Shown piece by piece: positions 51,791-61,487 of a stretch of 64,000 nt of DNA. Positions within the stretch are counted from its first letter, which is position 1. Every line of letters begins with the position of its first letter. The notes under the pieces were generated by a model. It was given only the letters and a program-made list of their open reading frames with translations. It was not told the DNA's origin and ran no database searches. The position numbers were made by a program, and so were the translations under genes. This DNA is from Sporosarcina limicola (lineage in GTDB: Bacteria; Bacillota; Bacilli; Bacillales_A; Planococcaceae). Where the stretch lies: NCBI RefSeq assembly GCF_014873855.1, contig NZ_JADBEL010000016.1, positions 31,576 through 95,575 on the forward strand, written 5' to 3'.

Positions 51791-53848
51791 ATGCGGAGGA
51801 CAGTGTATTTAAAAAAGAGAAAGAAGCGCGTGCTATTACGGCGATGGTTATTACTGACGGTCACACTGTTGACTGCGGTAGCTACCATTTTTCTATCGTT
51901 GCGGCTGTACGCACAAATTACGGGTGCTCCCTCTTTAAGTGTGCCGAAAGCCTCTGTTTTTCTCGATAAAAACGGCAAGCAGATTGGCGACCGTTTTTCC
52001 GCGGAACGCCGTTACTGGATCAGTCTCGATGAGATGTCACCTTTCCTACTGGATGCTGTAATTGCAACGGAGGATAAAAATTTCTATACCCACAATGGAT
52101 TTGATTATAAACGGATTGCAGGTGCAGTTCTAAAAGATGTCAAAACACGTAGGAAAGCTGAGGGAGCCAGCACGATTACCCAGCAATATGCGCGCAATCT
52201 TTATTTGACACATGAAAAAACGTGGAAACGGAAAATCAATGAAGCACTCTATGCGTATCGGATGGAAATTTTTTACGACAAGAATGTCATCTTGGAAGGC
52301 TATTTGAATACTGTTTACTTCGGCCACGGCATGTATGGGGCTGAGGCGGCAAGCAAATTTTATTTCGGAAAGCCGGCAAAAGATTTGACACTTGAAGAGG
52401 CTGCTGTCATTACTGCGATTGCGAAAGGACCTTCAGTCTACTCCCCAATCGAAAATCCCGAGAAGTCAAGGGAGCGGCAAATGCTTGTGCTGTCGCTGAT
52501 GGAGGCGCAGGGTTATATTACGGCACGGCAAGAAGAACGAGCAAAAAACGAAGCGATTGTGTTGAAGACGCGCGAGTGGGTAGCAACGGATCGCGTCGCC
52601 CCTTATTTTTTGGATGAAGTGTGGCGTGAAGCTGAAAAAGTGCTGACTACGAAAGGACGCTATCCGGCAGAAGGTGGCTGGACAATCCGAACAACATTGG
52701 ATCCGCATCATCAGCAAACGGCGGAAGAAATGATTGCCAAATGGATGCCTGATAACGAATTGCAAATGGGATTTATGTCGATTGAACCAGGAACCGGAGC
52801 TGTCACTTCACTTGTGGGCGGGGTTGATTATACCGAAAGTTCGTTCAATCGGACGACACAAGCGAAGCGCCAACCCGGTTCTGCGATGAAACCCATCTTA
52901 TATGCAGCAGCACTTGAAGATGGATTTAACCCACTCACTTTTTTATCGACCGAAAAAACAATCTTTACGTATGATGAAGGACGCTCGACGTATGAACCGA
53001 ATAACGTTAACGGAAAGTTCGCCGACCACCCTATCTCACTGGCACAAGCAATTGCTATTTCAGATAATATCTTTGCGGTAAAAACACTAGAAGAAATCGG
53101 CTATAAGCAGTTCAGTAAAATGACGGAACGTCTTGGCATTGAAGCCAAATTCCCTAATTCACCCGCCATCGCATTAGGTACAGCAGATGTCACACTTTTC
53201 GATATGACAAATGCATATAACCGGATTGCCTCTGGCGGAGTTCGAATTGAACCGATGACGATTCTGTCGATAACTGACTCTGAGGGGAAAACGGTATACG
53301 AACATCCGAAGCAGGGCAAAAAACGAGTTTTATCAGAACAAGATTCTTTCGTGCTCACACATCTCATGACTGGAATGTTCGATCCGGTATTCAATGATTA
53401 CACCGCTTCTACGGGACTATCGATGCGTCAAAAACAGACGAGGCCTTACGCTGCGAAGTCGGGAACGACGATTTCGGATCAATACCTAATTGGATTTAGC
53501 CCATCACTCACTGCCGGCATTTGGACTGGTTTCGACAAAGGGAAGCAACTGACGGAATCGAAGGATAAAGCCGCTTCAAAAAAGATATGGATTGACTTTA
53601 TGGAAGAGGTCCATCGCGGTAAGCCGCCTGAGCCATTCAACCCGCCAAAAGGTGTAAACGGCGTCGTCATTGATGTTGAAACGGGCGGCATCGCAGTGGA
53701 TGGATGTGAGAAACAACGGCTTGTCTACGTGAAAGAGAAGGATATGCCACAGAAGTTATGTACGGATAAGTCGTTAAGAGAGAAACGTTCTTCAGGAAAG
53801 AGCGATGGGAAGACATTTGATTTGTTTCCATTTTCGTTTTTTGAGTGA
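51791..53848 (+). CDS. pbpG: Class A penicillin-binding protein (PbpG/PBP2d type)
   Basis: Bifunctional peptidoglycan glycosyltransferase and transpeptidase. 685 residues: basic N-terminus and one membrane helix (about 18–40); GT51 domain (about 60–235) with ATEDKNFYTHNGFDYKR and GASTITQQYARNLYL; transpeptidase domain with SAMK in RQPGSAMKPI, SDN in AISDNIFAVK and KSGT in AAKSGTTISDQY. The neighbours (ywhD, ywhB) match B. subtilis ywhE = pbpG, a sigma-F gene for spore wall. The start codon lacks a strong binding site and could be a little downstream. Confidence 0.93.
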   Translation: MRRTVYLKKRKKRVLLRRWLLLTVTLLTAVATIFLSLRLYAQITGAPSLSVPKASVFLDKNGKQIGDRFSAERRYWISLDEMSPFLLDAVIATEDKNFYTHNGFDYKRIAGAVLKDVKTRRKAEGASTITQQYARNLYLTHEKTWKRKINEALYAYRMEIFYDKNVILEGYLNTVYFGHGMYGAEAASKFYFGKPAKDLTLEEAAVITAIAKGPSVYSPIENPEKSRERQMLVLSLMEAQGYITARQEERAKNEAIVLKTREWVATDRVAPYFLDEVWREAEKVLTTKGRYPAEGGWTIRTTLDPHHQQTAEEMIAKWMPDNELQMGFMSIEPGTGAVTSLVGGVDYTESSFNRTTQAKRQPGSAMKPILYAAALEDGFNPLTFLSTEKTIFTYDEGRSTYEPNNVNGKFADHPISLAQAIAISDNIFAVKTLEEIGYKQFSKMTERLGIEAKFPNSPAIALGTADVTLFDMTNAYNRIASGGVRIEPMTILSITDSEGKTVYEHPKQGKKRVLSEQDSFVLTHLMTGMFDPVFNDYTASTGLSMRQKQTRPYAAKSGTTISDQYLIGFSPSLTAGIWTGFDKGKQLTESKDKAASKKIWIDFMEEVHRGKPPEPFNPPKGVNGVVIDVETGGIAVDGCEKQRLVYVKEKDMPQKLCTDKSLREKRSSGKSDGKTFDLFPFSFFE

Positions 53849-53861
53849 TTGTGATTGTGTA

Positions 53862-54072
53862 GATTGGTCGTTTGTGCGATGGAATTGGTCGCTTGTGCGG
53901 GGGGATTGGTCGCTTGTGCGGGGGAATTGGTCGCTTGTGCGGGGGGATTGGTCGCTTGTGCGGGGGAATTGGTCGCTTGTGCGGGGGATTGGTCGCTTGT
54001 GCGGGGGAATTGGTCGCTTGTGCGGGGGAATTGGTCGCTTGTGCGGGGGAATTGGTCGCTTGTGCGGGGGAG
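53862..54072. repeat. Array G: ten GGTCG(C/T)TT units at 21 bp
   Basis: Cores at 53866, 53887, 53908, 53929, 53950, 53971, 53991, 54012, 54033 and 54054; all spacings are 21 except one of 20. Spacers are near identical (TGTGCGGGGGAATT). It begins just after the plus-strand PBP gene, and motif polarity is again plus. Confidence 0.96.
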
Positions 54073-54094
54073 CAACTAGTTGTTAATTCAAATC

Positions 54095-54138
54095 AAAAAA
54101 GCCTTCCTTCCTTAAATTAAAGGAGGGAAAGCTTTTTT
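54095..54138. terminator. Bidirectional terminator after the PBP gene and array G
   Basis: AAAAAAGC-TTCCTTCCTT pairs with AAGGAGGGAAAGCTTTTTT around AAATTA. It separates pbpG from the convergent ywhD. The next 180 bp to ywhD hold only a weak hairpin (GTATCAT / ATGATAC) and nothing else I can name. Confidence 0.85.
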
Positions 54139-54321
54139 ACCGTTCAAGGCGACCTGTCGACTAGTGTATCATGCTTGGGTTTGAATGATACAATAGACAA
54201 CAGGGGATGCGCAATTCCGGTTGTCCTAGCTTACAATTGCAAGCTGTAATTTCAGTGTACTGCCTTTCAAGCTGACATTCAACCTCAGAAACCGATGTAT
54301 ACGATAAGTTTCACAAATTGT

Positions 54322-54852
54322 TCATAATTCAGGGGAGTCGACACTCAAATCGATATGCAGTTTTGGTTCACTGCGATCCCATATTTCCTTATTGTGGCTG
54401 GACAGAAATTCAGTTAAAATATTCTTGGATTTAGCATCCATATGGTCGACAATAATATGGCGTTTCATCGATTTATCCATCCTGTTCACATGATCTGCCA
54501 ACACTTTATATCCTCGACGTTTTTCTCGATTAACAACCATTTCACAAGCCGTGACACCCGCATAGTAAGGACCGTTTTCTTTGAAATCAATCGTAACCCA
54601 AACGAGCCAATAAGGTTTTCCACCTTCGGAATCTTCGCGATTCAAGGTAAATTTGATGCCGCGCTCCGTATCGCTCCTCGCGTGCATTGCGCCAATTTCG
54701 ATCCGCGCAACACCTTCGTCGACGTCGATTATGACAGGTGATACGTTTTCCAGTGACAATGATCCGATTCCAAATCCTTTATGTCCGTCTGTTGGATCGT
54801 CTTTTATGATTGTGAAGCCCATTTTTTGTTTTGGTTTCTGCTCATTTCCCAT
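54322..54852 (-). CDS. ywhD: YwhD family protein
   Basis: Conserved Bacillales protein of unknown function, 176 residues, close to B. subtilis YwhD length. Motifs GFTIIKDDPTDGHKGFGIGS at the N-terminus and KRRGYKVLADHVNRMDKSMK. No signal peptide. Neighbours pbpG and ywhB are conserved. Confidence 0.87.
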   Translation of the reverse strand: MGNEQKPKQKMGFTIIKDDPTDGHKGFGIGSLSLENVSPVIIDVDEGVARIEIGAMHARSDTERGIKFTLNREDSEGGKPYWLVWVTIDFKENGPYYAGVTACEMVVNREKRRGYKVLADHVNRMDKSMKRHIIVDHMDAKSKNILTEFLSSHNKEIWDRSEPKLHIDLSVDSPEL

Positions 54853-54920
54853 TCATTTCTCGCCTCCAAATCTGTTAGTATATATACTATAACGGATATC
54901 TAGGGGAAGGGGGAAATGGA

Positions 54921-55106
54921 ATGCCATATGTAACAGTAAAAATGCTTGAAGGCCGCACAGAGGAACAGAAACGCGCGCTTTGTGAAAAAGTAACGGAGGT
55001 TGTCTCCGAAACGACAGGCGCACCTATTGAAAATGTCGTCGTCTTCATCGAAGAGATGCCGAAAAACCATTATGCGGTTGCCGGAAAACGTTTGAGCGAT
55101 AAATGA
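54921..55106 (+). CDS. ywhB: 4-oxalocrotonate tautomerase-family enzyme (YwhB)
   Basis: 61-residue tautomerase subunit; the catalytic Pro follows the initiator Met (MPYVTVKMLEGRT), and conserved Arg is present (GRTEEQKRAL). Usually a hexamer. Physiological substrate unknown. ATG 54921 after AAGGGGGGAA. Divergent from ywhD. Confidence 0.93.
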   Translation: MPYVTVKMLEGRTEEQKRALCEKVTEVVSETTGAPIENVVVFIEEMPKNHYAVAGKRLSDK

Positions 55107-55112
55107 TATTTT

Positions 55113-55166
55113 AAAAAGCTGGCCCACTGTAACGAAATTTCACGTTACGACGGGTCAGCTTTTTTC
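55113..55166. terminator. Bidirectional terminator between ywhB and ywgA
   Basis: AAAAAGCTG-CCC…GTAACG pairs with CGTTAC…GGG-CAGCTTTTTT; long, with A and T tracts on both sides. It overlaps the ywgA stop codon. Confidence 0.9.
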
Positions 55167-55671
55167 ACTGAACCGAGCACTTCGGCAATTCATCGATGAA
55201 CCCAAATGCAGCGGTCATTTCGTCTTCAGTGAAGTTTAATTTATTTTTCACGATATGGACTTTGGCAATTTGCTCATCCGTTTCAAGATGGTCGAAATAC
55301 AACAGTGTCGATACCAGCTCCAGGAAGCGGGAACTTTTGACGTTCAGCAAATCGATGCACGTCGTTAATAAATCATGCGGTGTATTTGTTGTTTCAAGGA
55401 AGCTTGTCCCCTCTTCTGTCACGTGATAGCTATATTGAACGTACGATCCTTTATCGACACATTGTTCCGCAAGAAATCCCATTTCACAAAGTTCCTCCAC
55501 GCGTAGTGTCAATTCTTCCGAGTAGGGGCCGTACATGTGAAGCTCGTATTTTTCAGCGAATGGAAAATTCATTTTTTTTGCGATATAAATCATTTTCTGC
55601 AACTTTTTTCGTCCATTCACTTCATTTGCCATCGAAATGAACTGTACAATCTTGGCATGTTCTTGTAGCAA
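55165..55671 (-). CDS. ywgA: YwgA family protein
   Basis: Conserved Bacillales protein of unknown function, winged-helix-like pattern. 168 residues from TTG 55671 (then LQEHAKIVQ), which aligns with the start of B. subtilis YwgA and has GAGGGTGG upstream; the in-frame GTG at 55680 lies in that site. GRKKLQKMIYIAKKMNFPF and YGPYSEELTLRVEELC are highly typical. Six bases or so after ywfO. Confidence 0.87.
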   Translation of the reverse strand: MLQEHAKIVQFISMANEVNGRKKLQKMIYIAKKMNFPFAEKYELHMYGPYSEELTLRVEELCEMGFLAEQCVDKGSYVQYSYHVTEEGTSFLETTNTPHDLLTTCIDLLNVKSSRFLELVSTLLYFDHLETDEQIAKVHIVKNKLNFTEDEMTAAFGFIDELPKCSVQ

Positions 55672-55686
55672 AACTCCCACCCTCTC

Positions 55687-56985
55687 CTAGTTTTTCAGCA
55701 TATGTAAAATCCGCTCGTACAGAGGATTCTGCTCTTTTCCTTCTAGTAATACGTCTTCTGGAAAGTAGATTTTATGGTCTGTCCGTCGTTTACCCGAAAT
55801 CGCATCTACTATATCCGATGAACGTGACAACTCGCTTAATTCACCAGTTGGCATCTGTAAATAGATTGGTATTCGTTCGTTTTCCTCACCTGGCCTGTAG
55901 AAATCATACGGCAAATCAGACGATGAATCCGCCAGCAAATAATATTCCGGATCAAGCCCTGCTTCCCTGAATAACTGCTCTAGTTCACCGATTTTACGAT
56001 ATTCTGTTGCCGGATCAAATTCTGCACACTGGAATAATTTCCGATTAATAAAACGGTAACAGAGGTCTGCTACTATCGTATCCTCTTCTTTCATCCATAC
56101 TTGAAAATACGTAAGCAAAATACTTTCATCAAGTGCGATATAATCCTCAAGTTCAAATGTCCTATCAAAAAACGAACGAAAATGAACAGGCTCATGCGAA
56201 AATACATACCCGTTTTCATGTAAATATTTTGCACGGTGCAATATTTTTATCAAAATGACTTCTGCACTGCGTGAAACTGGATGGAAATAGACTTGCCAAT
56301 ACATCTGGTACCGACTCATGATGTAATCTTCCACCGCATGCATGCCACTATACTTAATGACCGCCTGCTCTTCCGTTGGTCGCATGACACGCAAAATACG
56401 CTCCATATCAAAGTGACCATACGACACGCCCGTATAATAGGCATCTCGCTGCAAATAATCCATTCGATCTGCATCGATTTGACTTGAAATAAGACTCACA
56501 ACTAGCTTATCCGGATAGGTTTTCCCAATGACATCCGCCACTTTTTGCGGAAAATCAGAGCCTACACGTCGAAGTACCGCGTTCACTTCCGTATCCCCTA
56601 GCAAAATTCGCTGTGTAAAATGCTCATGATCTAGATTAAATACTTTTTCAAACGCATGCGAAAACGGACCGTGTCCAAGGTCGTGTAGCAATGCTGCACA
56701 AAGTGTGACAAGCCGCTCATCATCATTCCACTCAGGTCTACCGCTGAAACCGTCGTCAATAATTCGGCGCACGATTTCATAGACACCGAGTGAATGTTGG
56801 AATCGACTATGCTCTGCTCCATGGAACACAAGATAGGTCGTACCAAGCTGCTTAATCCGACGAAGGCGCTGAAATTCCCGTGTACCAATTACGTCCCAGA
56901 TCACTTTATCATGCACGTGAATATAGCGGTGCACCGGATCTTTGAACACTTTTTCTTCGACTAACTTTTCATCTTTGTACGCCAT
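55687..56985 (-). CDS. ywfO: HD-domain phosphohydrolase YwfO
   Basis: 432 residues with an HD domain (LLHDLGHGPFSHAFE) near residue 100 and a conserved N-terminus (VFKDPVHRYIHVHD). Related proteins are nucleotide triphosphohydrolases of the dGTPase/SAMHD1 class. ATG 56985 after GGAGGTG. Probably cotranscribed with ywgA. Confidence 0.9.
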   Translation of the reverse strand: MAYKDEKLVEEKVFKDPVHRYIHVHDKVIWDVIGTREFQRLRRIKQLGTTYLVFHGAEHSRFQHSLGVYEIVRRIIDDGFSGRPEWNDDERLVTLCAALLHDLGHGPFSHAFEKVFNLDHEHFTQRILLGDTEVNAVLRRVGSDFPQKVADVIGKTYPDKLVVSLISSQIDADRMDYLQRDAYYTGVSYGHFDMERILRVMRPTEEQAVIKYSGMHAVEDYIMSRYQMYWQVYFHPVSRSAEVILIKILHRAKYLHENGYVFSHEPVHFRSFFDRTFELEDYIALDESILLTYFQVWMKEEDTIVADLCYRFINRKLFQCAEFDPATEYRKIGELEQLFREAGLDPEYYLLADSSSDLPYDFYRPGEENERIPIYLQMPTGELSELSRSSDIVDAISGKRRTDHKIYFPEDVLLEGKEQNPLYERILHMLKN

Positions 56986-57167
56986 GGTGCACCTCCATCA
57001 ACTCATTCCTCTTAGTATAGTCCAAAAAATAGTTCCGAGAAAGATGGAAAAAGGTTCATTCGCCAGAATTATTAATAGAATCCTTTTGTCCTTATGAATA
57101 AAGTAGTGTAACTCTGTCCACACTGACCGTAGAAAGAGACTATGAACATATGACAGGAGGCACGGAA

Positions 57168-57803
57168 ATGGTGAAAGTTAGACAGGATGCTTGGATAGAA
57201 GAGAATGATACTTTATTGGCAGACACGGTATTACGACATGTGCGGGAGGGCAGCACGCAACTCAGCGCTTTCGAAGAGGTTGGAGATGCACTAGACCGAA
57301 CAGCCGCGGCTTGCGGATTCAGATGGAATGCCGTCGTGCGACGCGATTATGAAAAAGAGCTCGTTGAAGCAAAAAAAGAACGCAAGCAGGCAATACGTGT
57401 ACTTGGAAAAGACTTCAAACGACGTGGACAACAATTGTATACGCCCATGCAAGGTTCTGAGGATGAGCATAAAGTATCCGTCCCATTATCGGCATTATCC
57501 CTAGATACAGTCATCGCCTATCTCGTTCGAATGCACCATACAGGCGCTGGTGACAATGAATCATTGCGCTGGAAACAGACTTTAAGAATTGCAAATGAAA
57601 AGGCGGAAAAGCTTGAAAAGGAAATTGAAAAACTCCGTCAAGAAAATAAAACACTCCGCGATGACTATGAACAGTTCGTCCAAATCATGAATCGTGCACG
57701 TCGTCTCGTTACATTTGAGGATGATGCAGAGCGTACTGCACCTGTATTCAAGATGGAACAAAACGGAAACCTTGTAATAAAAGAACCACCGATGAACCAC
57801 TAA
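57168..57803 (+). CDS. rsfA: RsfA-family sporulation transcription factor
   Basis: Homologue of B. subtilis RsfA, a forespore regulator of sigma-F genes. 211 residues from ATG 57168 (MVKVRQDAW) with AGGAGG seven bases upstream; the ATG at 57150 precedes that site. Myb/SANT-like N-terminus (WIEENDTLLADTVLRHVREG … CGFRWNAVVR), then a coiled coil (about 145–185). Position between ywfO and lipL agrees. Confidence 0.88.
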   Translation: MVKVRQDAWIEENDTLLADTVLRHVREGSTQLSAFEEVGDALDRTAAACGFRWNAVVRRDYEKELVEAKKERKQAIRVLGKDFKRRGQQLYTPMQGSEDEHKVSVPLSALSLDTVIAYLVRMHHTGAGDNESLRWKQTLRIANEKAEKLEKEIEKLRQENKTLRDDYEQFVQIMNRARRLVTFEDDAERTAPVFKMEQNGNLVIKEPPMNH

Positions 57804-57815
57804 TCGGTGGTTTTT
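57784..57815 (+). terminator. Terminator overlapping the rsfA stop
   Basis: AACCACCGAT / ATCGGTGGTT with a nine-base loop, then TTTCTTTT. The rsfA stop codon lies in the loop-stem. Confidence 0.9.
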
Positions 57816-57881
57816 CTTTTGTGCGAATAGAGATTTTTCCACTTGGATGAAGACTAAAAGGCGGCCTACCCCCTTCCGAGG

Positions 57882-58044
57882 CCACTGAAAAAGTCATTAA
57901 CTCACAAAAACTAAAAACCAATTCCCAAAGTCGGAGAGACTTTCATGTGATTTGTGGGGATTAACTGTGAATATTAGTAACGAAACACATGTGAAGTGGG
58001 AGTCTTTTTGTGCTGGTTTTTGAAAACGTGAGTTTTTCAGTGGC
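57882..58044. repeat. 163-bp hairpin element with 12-bp inverted ends
   Basis: GCCACTGAAAAA (57882–57893) is the exact reverse complement of 58033–58044. Further in, ACTCAC pairs with GTGAGT, and AAAAACCA with TGGTTTTT. No coding capacity. It looks like a MITE or relic of an insertion sequence, between rsfA and lipL. Confidence 0.6.
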
Positions 58045-58072
58045 TGCCCCCTTCCTGGGAGTTAACCGCTTT

Positions 58073-58915
58073 TCATTCTCTTGCCAGCATTTTTTTATTC
58101 CGCTCAACAACTCGATTTAAATAGAACATATACAGTTCCATTTCTTCCGGGTTCAAGCCGCCCATTACAATGTTGTCGGCGAGGGAACGTAACAATAATT
58201 GGGCACGTATGACAACGTCGCTCACTATGATGGGCATCTCGAGCAATTCAGCAAGAGACGCCATTACGTCGGGTTTGATGGCCGGGTAAGCGAATTTCGT
58301 TTCGTCTCCTTGCAATCCAATTTCATACAAATCCCGTATTAATGTTGCGCGTTCTGCCCCGCTTCCTTCAACACAAAGATACACTTGGACAGCGATTCCT
58401 TGCCGTAATCTACGCTGTGAAATACCCGCAAATTTACGACCTCCGATGCTTAGATCATAGGAACCCGGACAATAGGAACCTACGATTTCATATGCTTCAA
58501 TTTGATCTCCTACTTCAGGAAATAGCATGCGAACGAACGACAACATCACTTCATAGCCTGCTGGAATATCGATTGATGAATCATGTTCGGACAATACAAT
58601 TGATAGATTCAACACACCTTCATCCAACACGACGGCAAGTCCACCTGAGTTGCGAACAATCGCTTGGTAGCCAACTTTTTCGAGCATTGGAATAGCTTCA
58701 TCGATATGCGGCAGGCGATGATCCTGGATACCAAGAACGACGGTGCGGTTATGTACCCACGATCGGATGGTCGGCACACTCATCTGCTGGCCGACAAGGT
58801 GGCAGAGTGTATCATCCATCGCAAACGATTCTAGCGCAGAACGGGTACGAGCTGTATTCGATTCATCCACAAATCGCCATTCAGGGATGCGTAAAAATGA
58901 TTCGTATTGTGACAT
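58073..58915 (-). CDS. lipL: Octanoyl-[GcvH]:protein N-octanoyltransferase LipL
   Basis: Amidotransferase that moves octanoyl from GcvH to E2 subunits in Bacillus-type lipoate assembly. 280 residues of the biotin/lipoate ligase fold; probable catalytic Cys in GSYCPGSYDLSIGGRKFAG. ATG 58915 after AGGAGAA. Formerly ywfL. Position by ywfO and hemQ supports it over LipM. Confidence 0.92.
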   Translation of the reverse strand: MSQYESFLRIPEWRFVDESNTARTRSALESFAMDDTLCHLVGQQMSVPTIRSWVHNRTVVLGIQDHRLPHIDEAIPMLEKVGYQAIVRNSGGLAVVLDEGVLNLSIVLSEHDSSIDIPAGYEVMLSFVRMLFPEVGDQIEAYEIVGSYCPGSYDLSIGGRKFAGISQRRLRQGIAVQVYLCVEGSGAERATLIRDLYEIGLQGDETKFAYPAIKPDVMASLAELLEMPIIVSDVVIRAQLLLRSLADNIVMGGLNPEEMELYMFYLNRVVERNKKMLARE

Positions 58916-59146
58916 TTCATATTCTCCTGATCATAGACTTTTTGGCGGGATAACCCCCTCACCAAGGGCTGTTCTACATTAGTACCGTTGTTTCCTTATT
59001 CTTAGCATACACGACTTCGGTTAGCGTTGAAACCCATAGACTACGTGTCAAATTCGTGACAACGACCCTTCTGAATCAACTTCTTCAAACGGTTATGCTA
59101 CACTGATTTTAGTAGCAAATTCATTGATGAGGGGATTTGAATTCAT

Positions 59147-59896
59147 TTGAACGAAGCAGCAATTACACTCGATGGTTGGTATGTATTACATGATTTGCGC
59201 TCGATGGACTGGGCGTCATGGAAATTGATTTCTAAAGAAGAACGTCAGGCGGCGACCGATGAGTTTCTTGTCTACCTTGAGAAGCTTCAAAAAGCGGATG
59301 ATGACAAAACGGGAGGCCATGCTTTCTATACTATTATCGGTCAAAAAGCAGACTTCATGCTAATGACATTGCGTCCGACGATGGACGAACTACAAGAGCT
59401 TGAGGCGGAATTCAATAAACTCGCAATCGCGGACTTCACAGTTCCAGCGTATTCATACGTTTCTGTCGTTGAACTGTCGAATTATCTCGCAGGTGAATCA
59501 ACTGAAGATCCGTACCAAAATCCACATGTGCGCGCACGCTTGTATCCTGAATTACAACGTAGTCAGTACATTTGTTTCTACCCGATGGACAAAAAACGCG
59601 ACGGTGACGATAACTGGTATATGCTCGATATGGACAAGCGCAAAGCGTTGATGCGCGACCACAGCATGATTGGCCGCAGCTACGCAGGCAAAGTGAAGCA
59701 AATCATTTCAGGTTCTGTCGGTTTCGACGATTACGAATGGGCAGTGACGTTGTTCTCGGATGACGTTCTTCAATTCAAGAAACTTATCTATGAAATGCGT
59801 TTTGACGAAGTGAGCGCACGCTATGGCGAATTCGGCTCGTTCTTCGTTGGTACTATTTTAGATGGGGATAAAAAAGCATCGTTTTTTAATATGTGA
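59147..59896 (+). CDS. hemQ: Coproheme decarboxylase HemQ
   Basis: Last step of the coproporphyrin-dependent heme pathway of Gram-positives: decarboxylates coproheme to heme b. 249 residues, chlorite dismutase-like fold; [16 protein letters not shown] at the start, [20 protein letters not shown] around the axial His, and [15 protein letters not shown] start at 59147 after GAGGGG. A plausible extended -10 (TGCTACACT) lies about 50 bp upstream. In B. subtilis pta follows; here a mobile element does. Confidence 0.94.
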   Translation: MNEAAITLDGWYVLHDLRSMDWASWKLISKEERQAATDEFLVYLEKLQKADDDKTGGHAFYTIIGQKADFMLMTLRPTMDELQELEAEFNKLAIADFTVPAYSYVSVVELSNYLAGESTEDPYQNPHVRARLYPELQRSQYICFYPMDKKRDGDDNWYMLDMDKRKALMRDHSMIGRSYAGKVKQIISGSVGFDDYEWAVTLFSDDVLQFKKLIYEMRFDEVSARYGEFGSFFVGTILDGDKKASFFNM

Positions 59897-60000
59897 ATGA
59901 AATTTAAAAGAGCGTAAACCTACTCTGTAATATTAAAGACAAGTAATTGTACATGATGTTTTATTACATCATAGCTTGTTTATAATGTTACACACATTAT

Positions 60001-60046
60001 AAAAATGCACATTACTAAAAGTAAATTTTAGTGGTGTGCATTTTTA
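60001..60046. terminator. Strong inverted repeat between hemQ and the mobile module
   Basis: AAAAATGCACA-TACTAAAA pairs with TTTTAGT-TGTGCATTTTT around a short loop. It can serve as a terminator for hemQ or be part of the end of the inserted element. Confidence 0.75.
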
Positions 60047-60150
60047 TTTCGGCTAATTATTTCACCTAGTTTTATTAAAAGGTTAAACATTTTACAATTA
60101 CGAAGAAAAACATTAAAGTGAAACGAATGTTCCTTGTGGGAGGTTAATAA

Positions 60151-61485
60151 TTGTATTGGTATGAGTATTGTCCGAAACATGTTAAAAGTAAATATCAGCT
60201 ATTAGTATTTAAAGATAACCAGCCCTTTCTACCTTTAACAGACTATTACCAAGATTGTTTAGGGCGAATTGATAAGAGTTCTGCAACATCCTATTTAAAG
60301 TGCTTATTACCCTTTTTTAAGTGGCTAGAGGAAGAAAGTAACTATCAGGGAAACCGAGTGCAATGGAATGAATCGGAAGGAAAGATACGTGTAGCTGTTG
60401 AGGATTATTTACAGCATGAAATGAGCTGTAAAGTTCGTGATAAGGACTCATTTCGTTTTGTGAATTTAACAAATAAAAGCCCTACTACCATTAGTCGTTT
60501 TTTATCGGCACTAAAGTCATTTTACAAGTCTATGATTCGCTTAAAATACTATCCGCATCATAACCCTTTAATTGATGGGCAAGCTATTCTGCATAGCTAT
60601 AAAGAAGAAGTAAGAGGTGTTCGAGAAGATAAACCTAGAATGCCTTCAGTTGCAGGAACAGAAGATCCTGTCATTCACCGAAGATTAACAGATTCCTACT
60701 TTAAAATCATCAATGAAGAATGGCAGCCCAAAATTATTGATGATATGAATTTACCTTATCAAGTTTATCAAGCAGGGAAAAAAGTAAATTGGTCGCAACG
60801 TGAAATGATTATAGCTCGTATGCTATTCGAAACGGGAGCAAGGACATCGGAAATTATTGAACTAACCGTTGGAGATTATCGTCAGCGTAGAAGTCATCAA
60901 GAGGTTAGCACGTTTAACAAAGGGAGTCATGGTAGGAAGATCAAGTTCCTACGCTTTAGTAAAGATACTGTCAAACGATTGTTTCACTATATAGACACCG
61001 AGAGAAAATCCTATGATGAAAACCATTTAGGATTTGAACAATTGCCTGACGATGCACCAATCTTCTTATCTGCAAATGGAACAGCATTTACTTATCATGC
61101 TTGGTATTATCATTGGAATCGAGCAATGAAAGTTAATGAATTAAGTTTCAACCCACATAAAGCAAGACATTGGTTTGTCACTTCTCGCCTGAGAGAAATT
61201 CATAACATTTCCATAAATGATGTTGAAATTCAACAGCGTAAAAACGAATTGATTAAATATATGAGATGGAAAAATCCAGATACCATGAACATATACGAAC
61301 ATCATTTTGACGAAGCAAAACATCGAGAAGCTCATGAAAATATGATGGAACAAATGGCACAAAGAGAGCGAGATTATACTAAGCAGCATAAATCTTCTGG
61401 AAAACCAAAGCTGGCAGTCATTGAAACAACAAAGATTGAACTAGTAGATGAAGACTTACAAGAGTTATTAGAAGGGTTGGAATAA
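60151..61485 (+). CDS. Tyrosine recombinase (TnpA-like)
   Basis: Site-specific integrase of 444 residues. Catalytic Arg in ETGARTSEIIEL, HxxR in NPHKARHWFVTSRL, and nucleophile Tyr in TMNIYEHHF. An N-terminal SAM-like core-binding region spans about 30–140. TTG start at 60151 with GGGAGG seven bases upstream. The longer length compared with Tn554 TnpA (361 aa) suggests a related but distinct family. Confidence 0.9.
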   Translation: MYWYEYCPKHVKSKYQLLVFKDNQPFLPLTDYYQDCLGRIDKSSATSYLKCLLPFFKWLEEESNYQGNRVQWNESEGKIRVAVEDYLQHEMSCKVRDKDSFRFVNLTNKSPTTISRFLSALKSFYKSMIRLKYYPHHNPLIDGQAILHSYKEEVRGVREDKPRMPSVAGTEDPVIHRRLTDSYFKIINEEWQPKIIDDMNLPYQVYQAGKKVNWSQREMIIARMLFETGARTSEIIELTVGDYRQRRSHQEVSTFNKGSHGRKIKFLRFSKDTVKRLFHYIDTERKSYDENHLGFEQLPDDAPIFLSANGTAFTYHAWYYHWNRAMKVNELSFNPHKARHWFVTSRLREIHNISINDVEIQQRKNELIKYMRWKNPDTMNIYEHHFDEAKHREAHENMMEQMAQRERDYTKQHKSSGKPKLAVIETTKIELVDEDLQELLEGLE

Positions 61486-61487
61486 AA

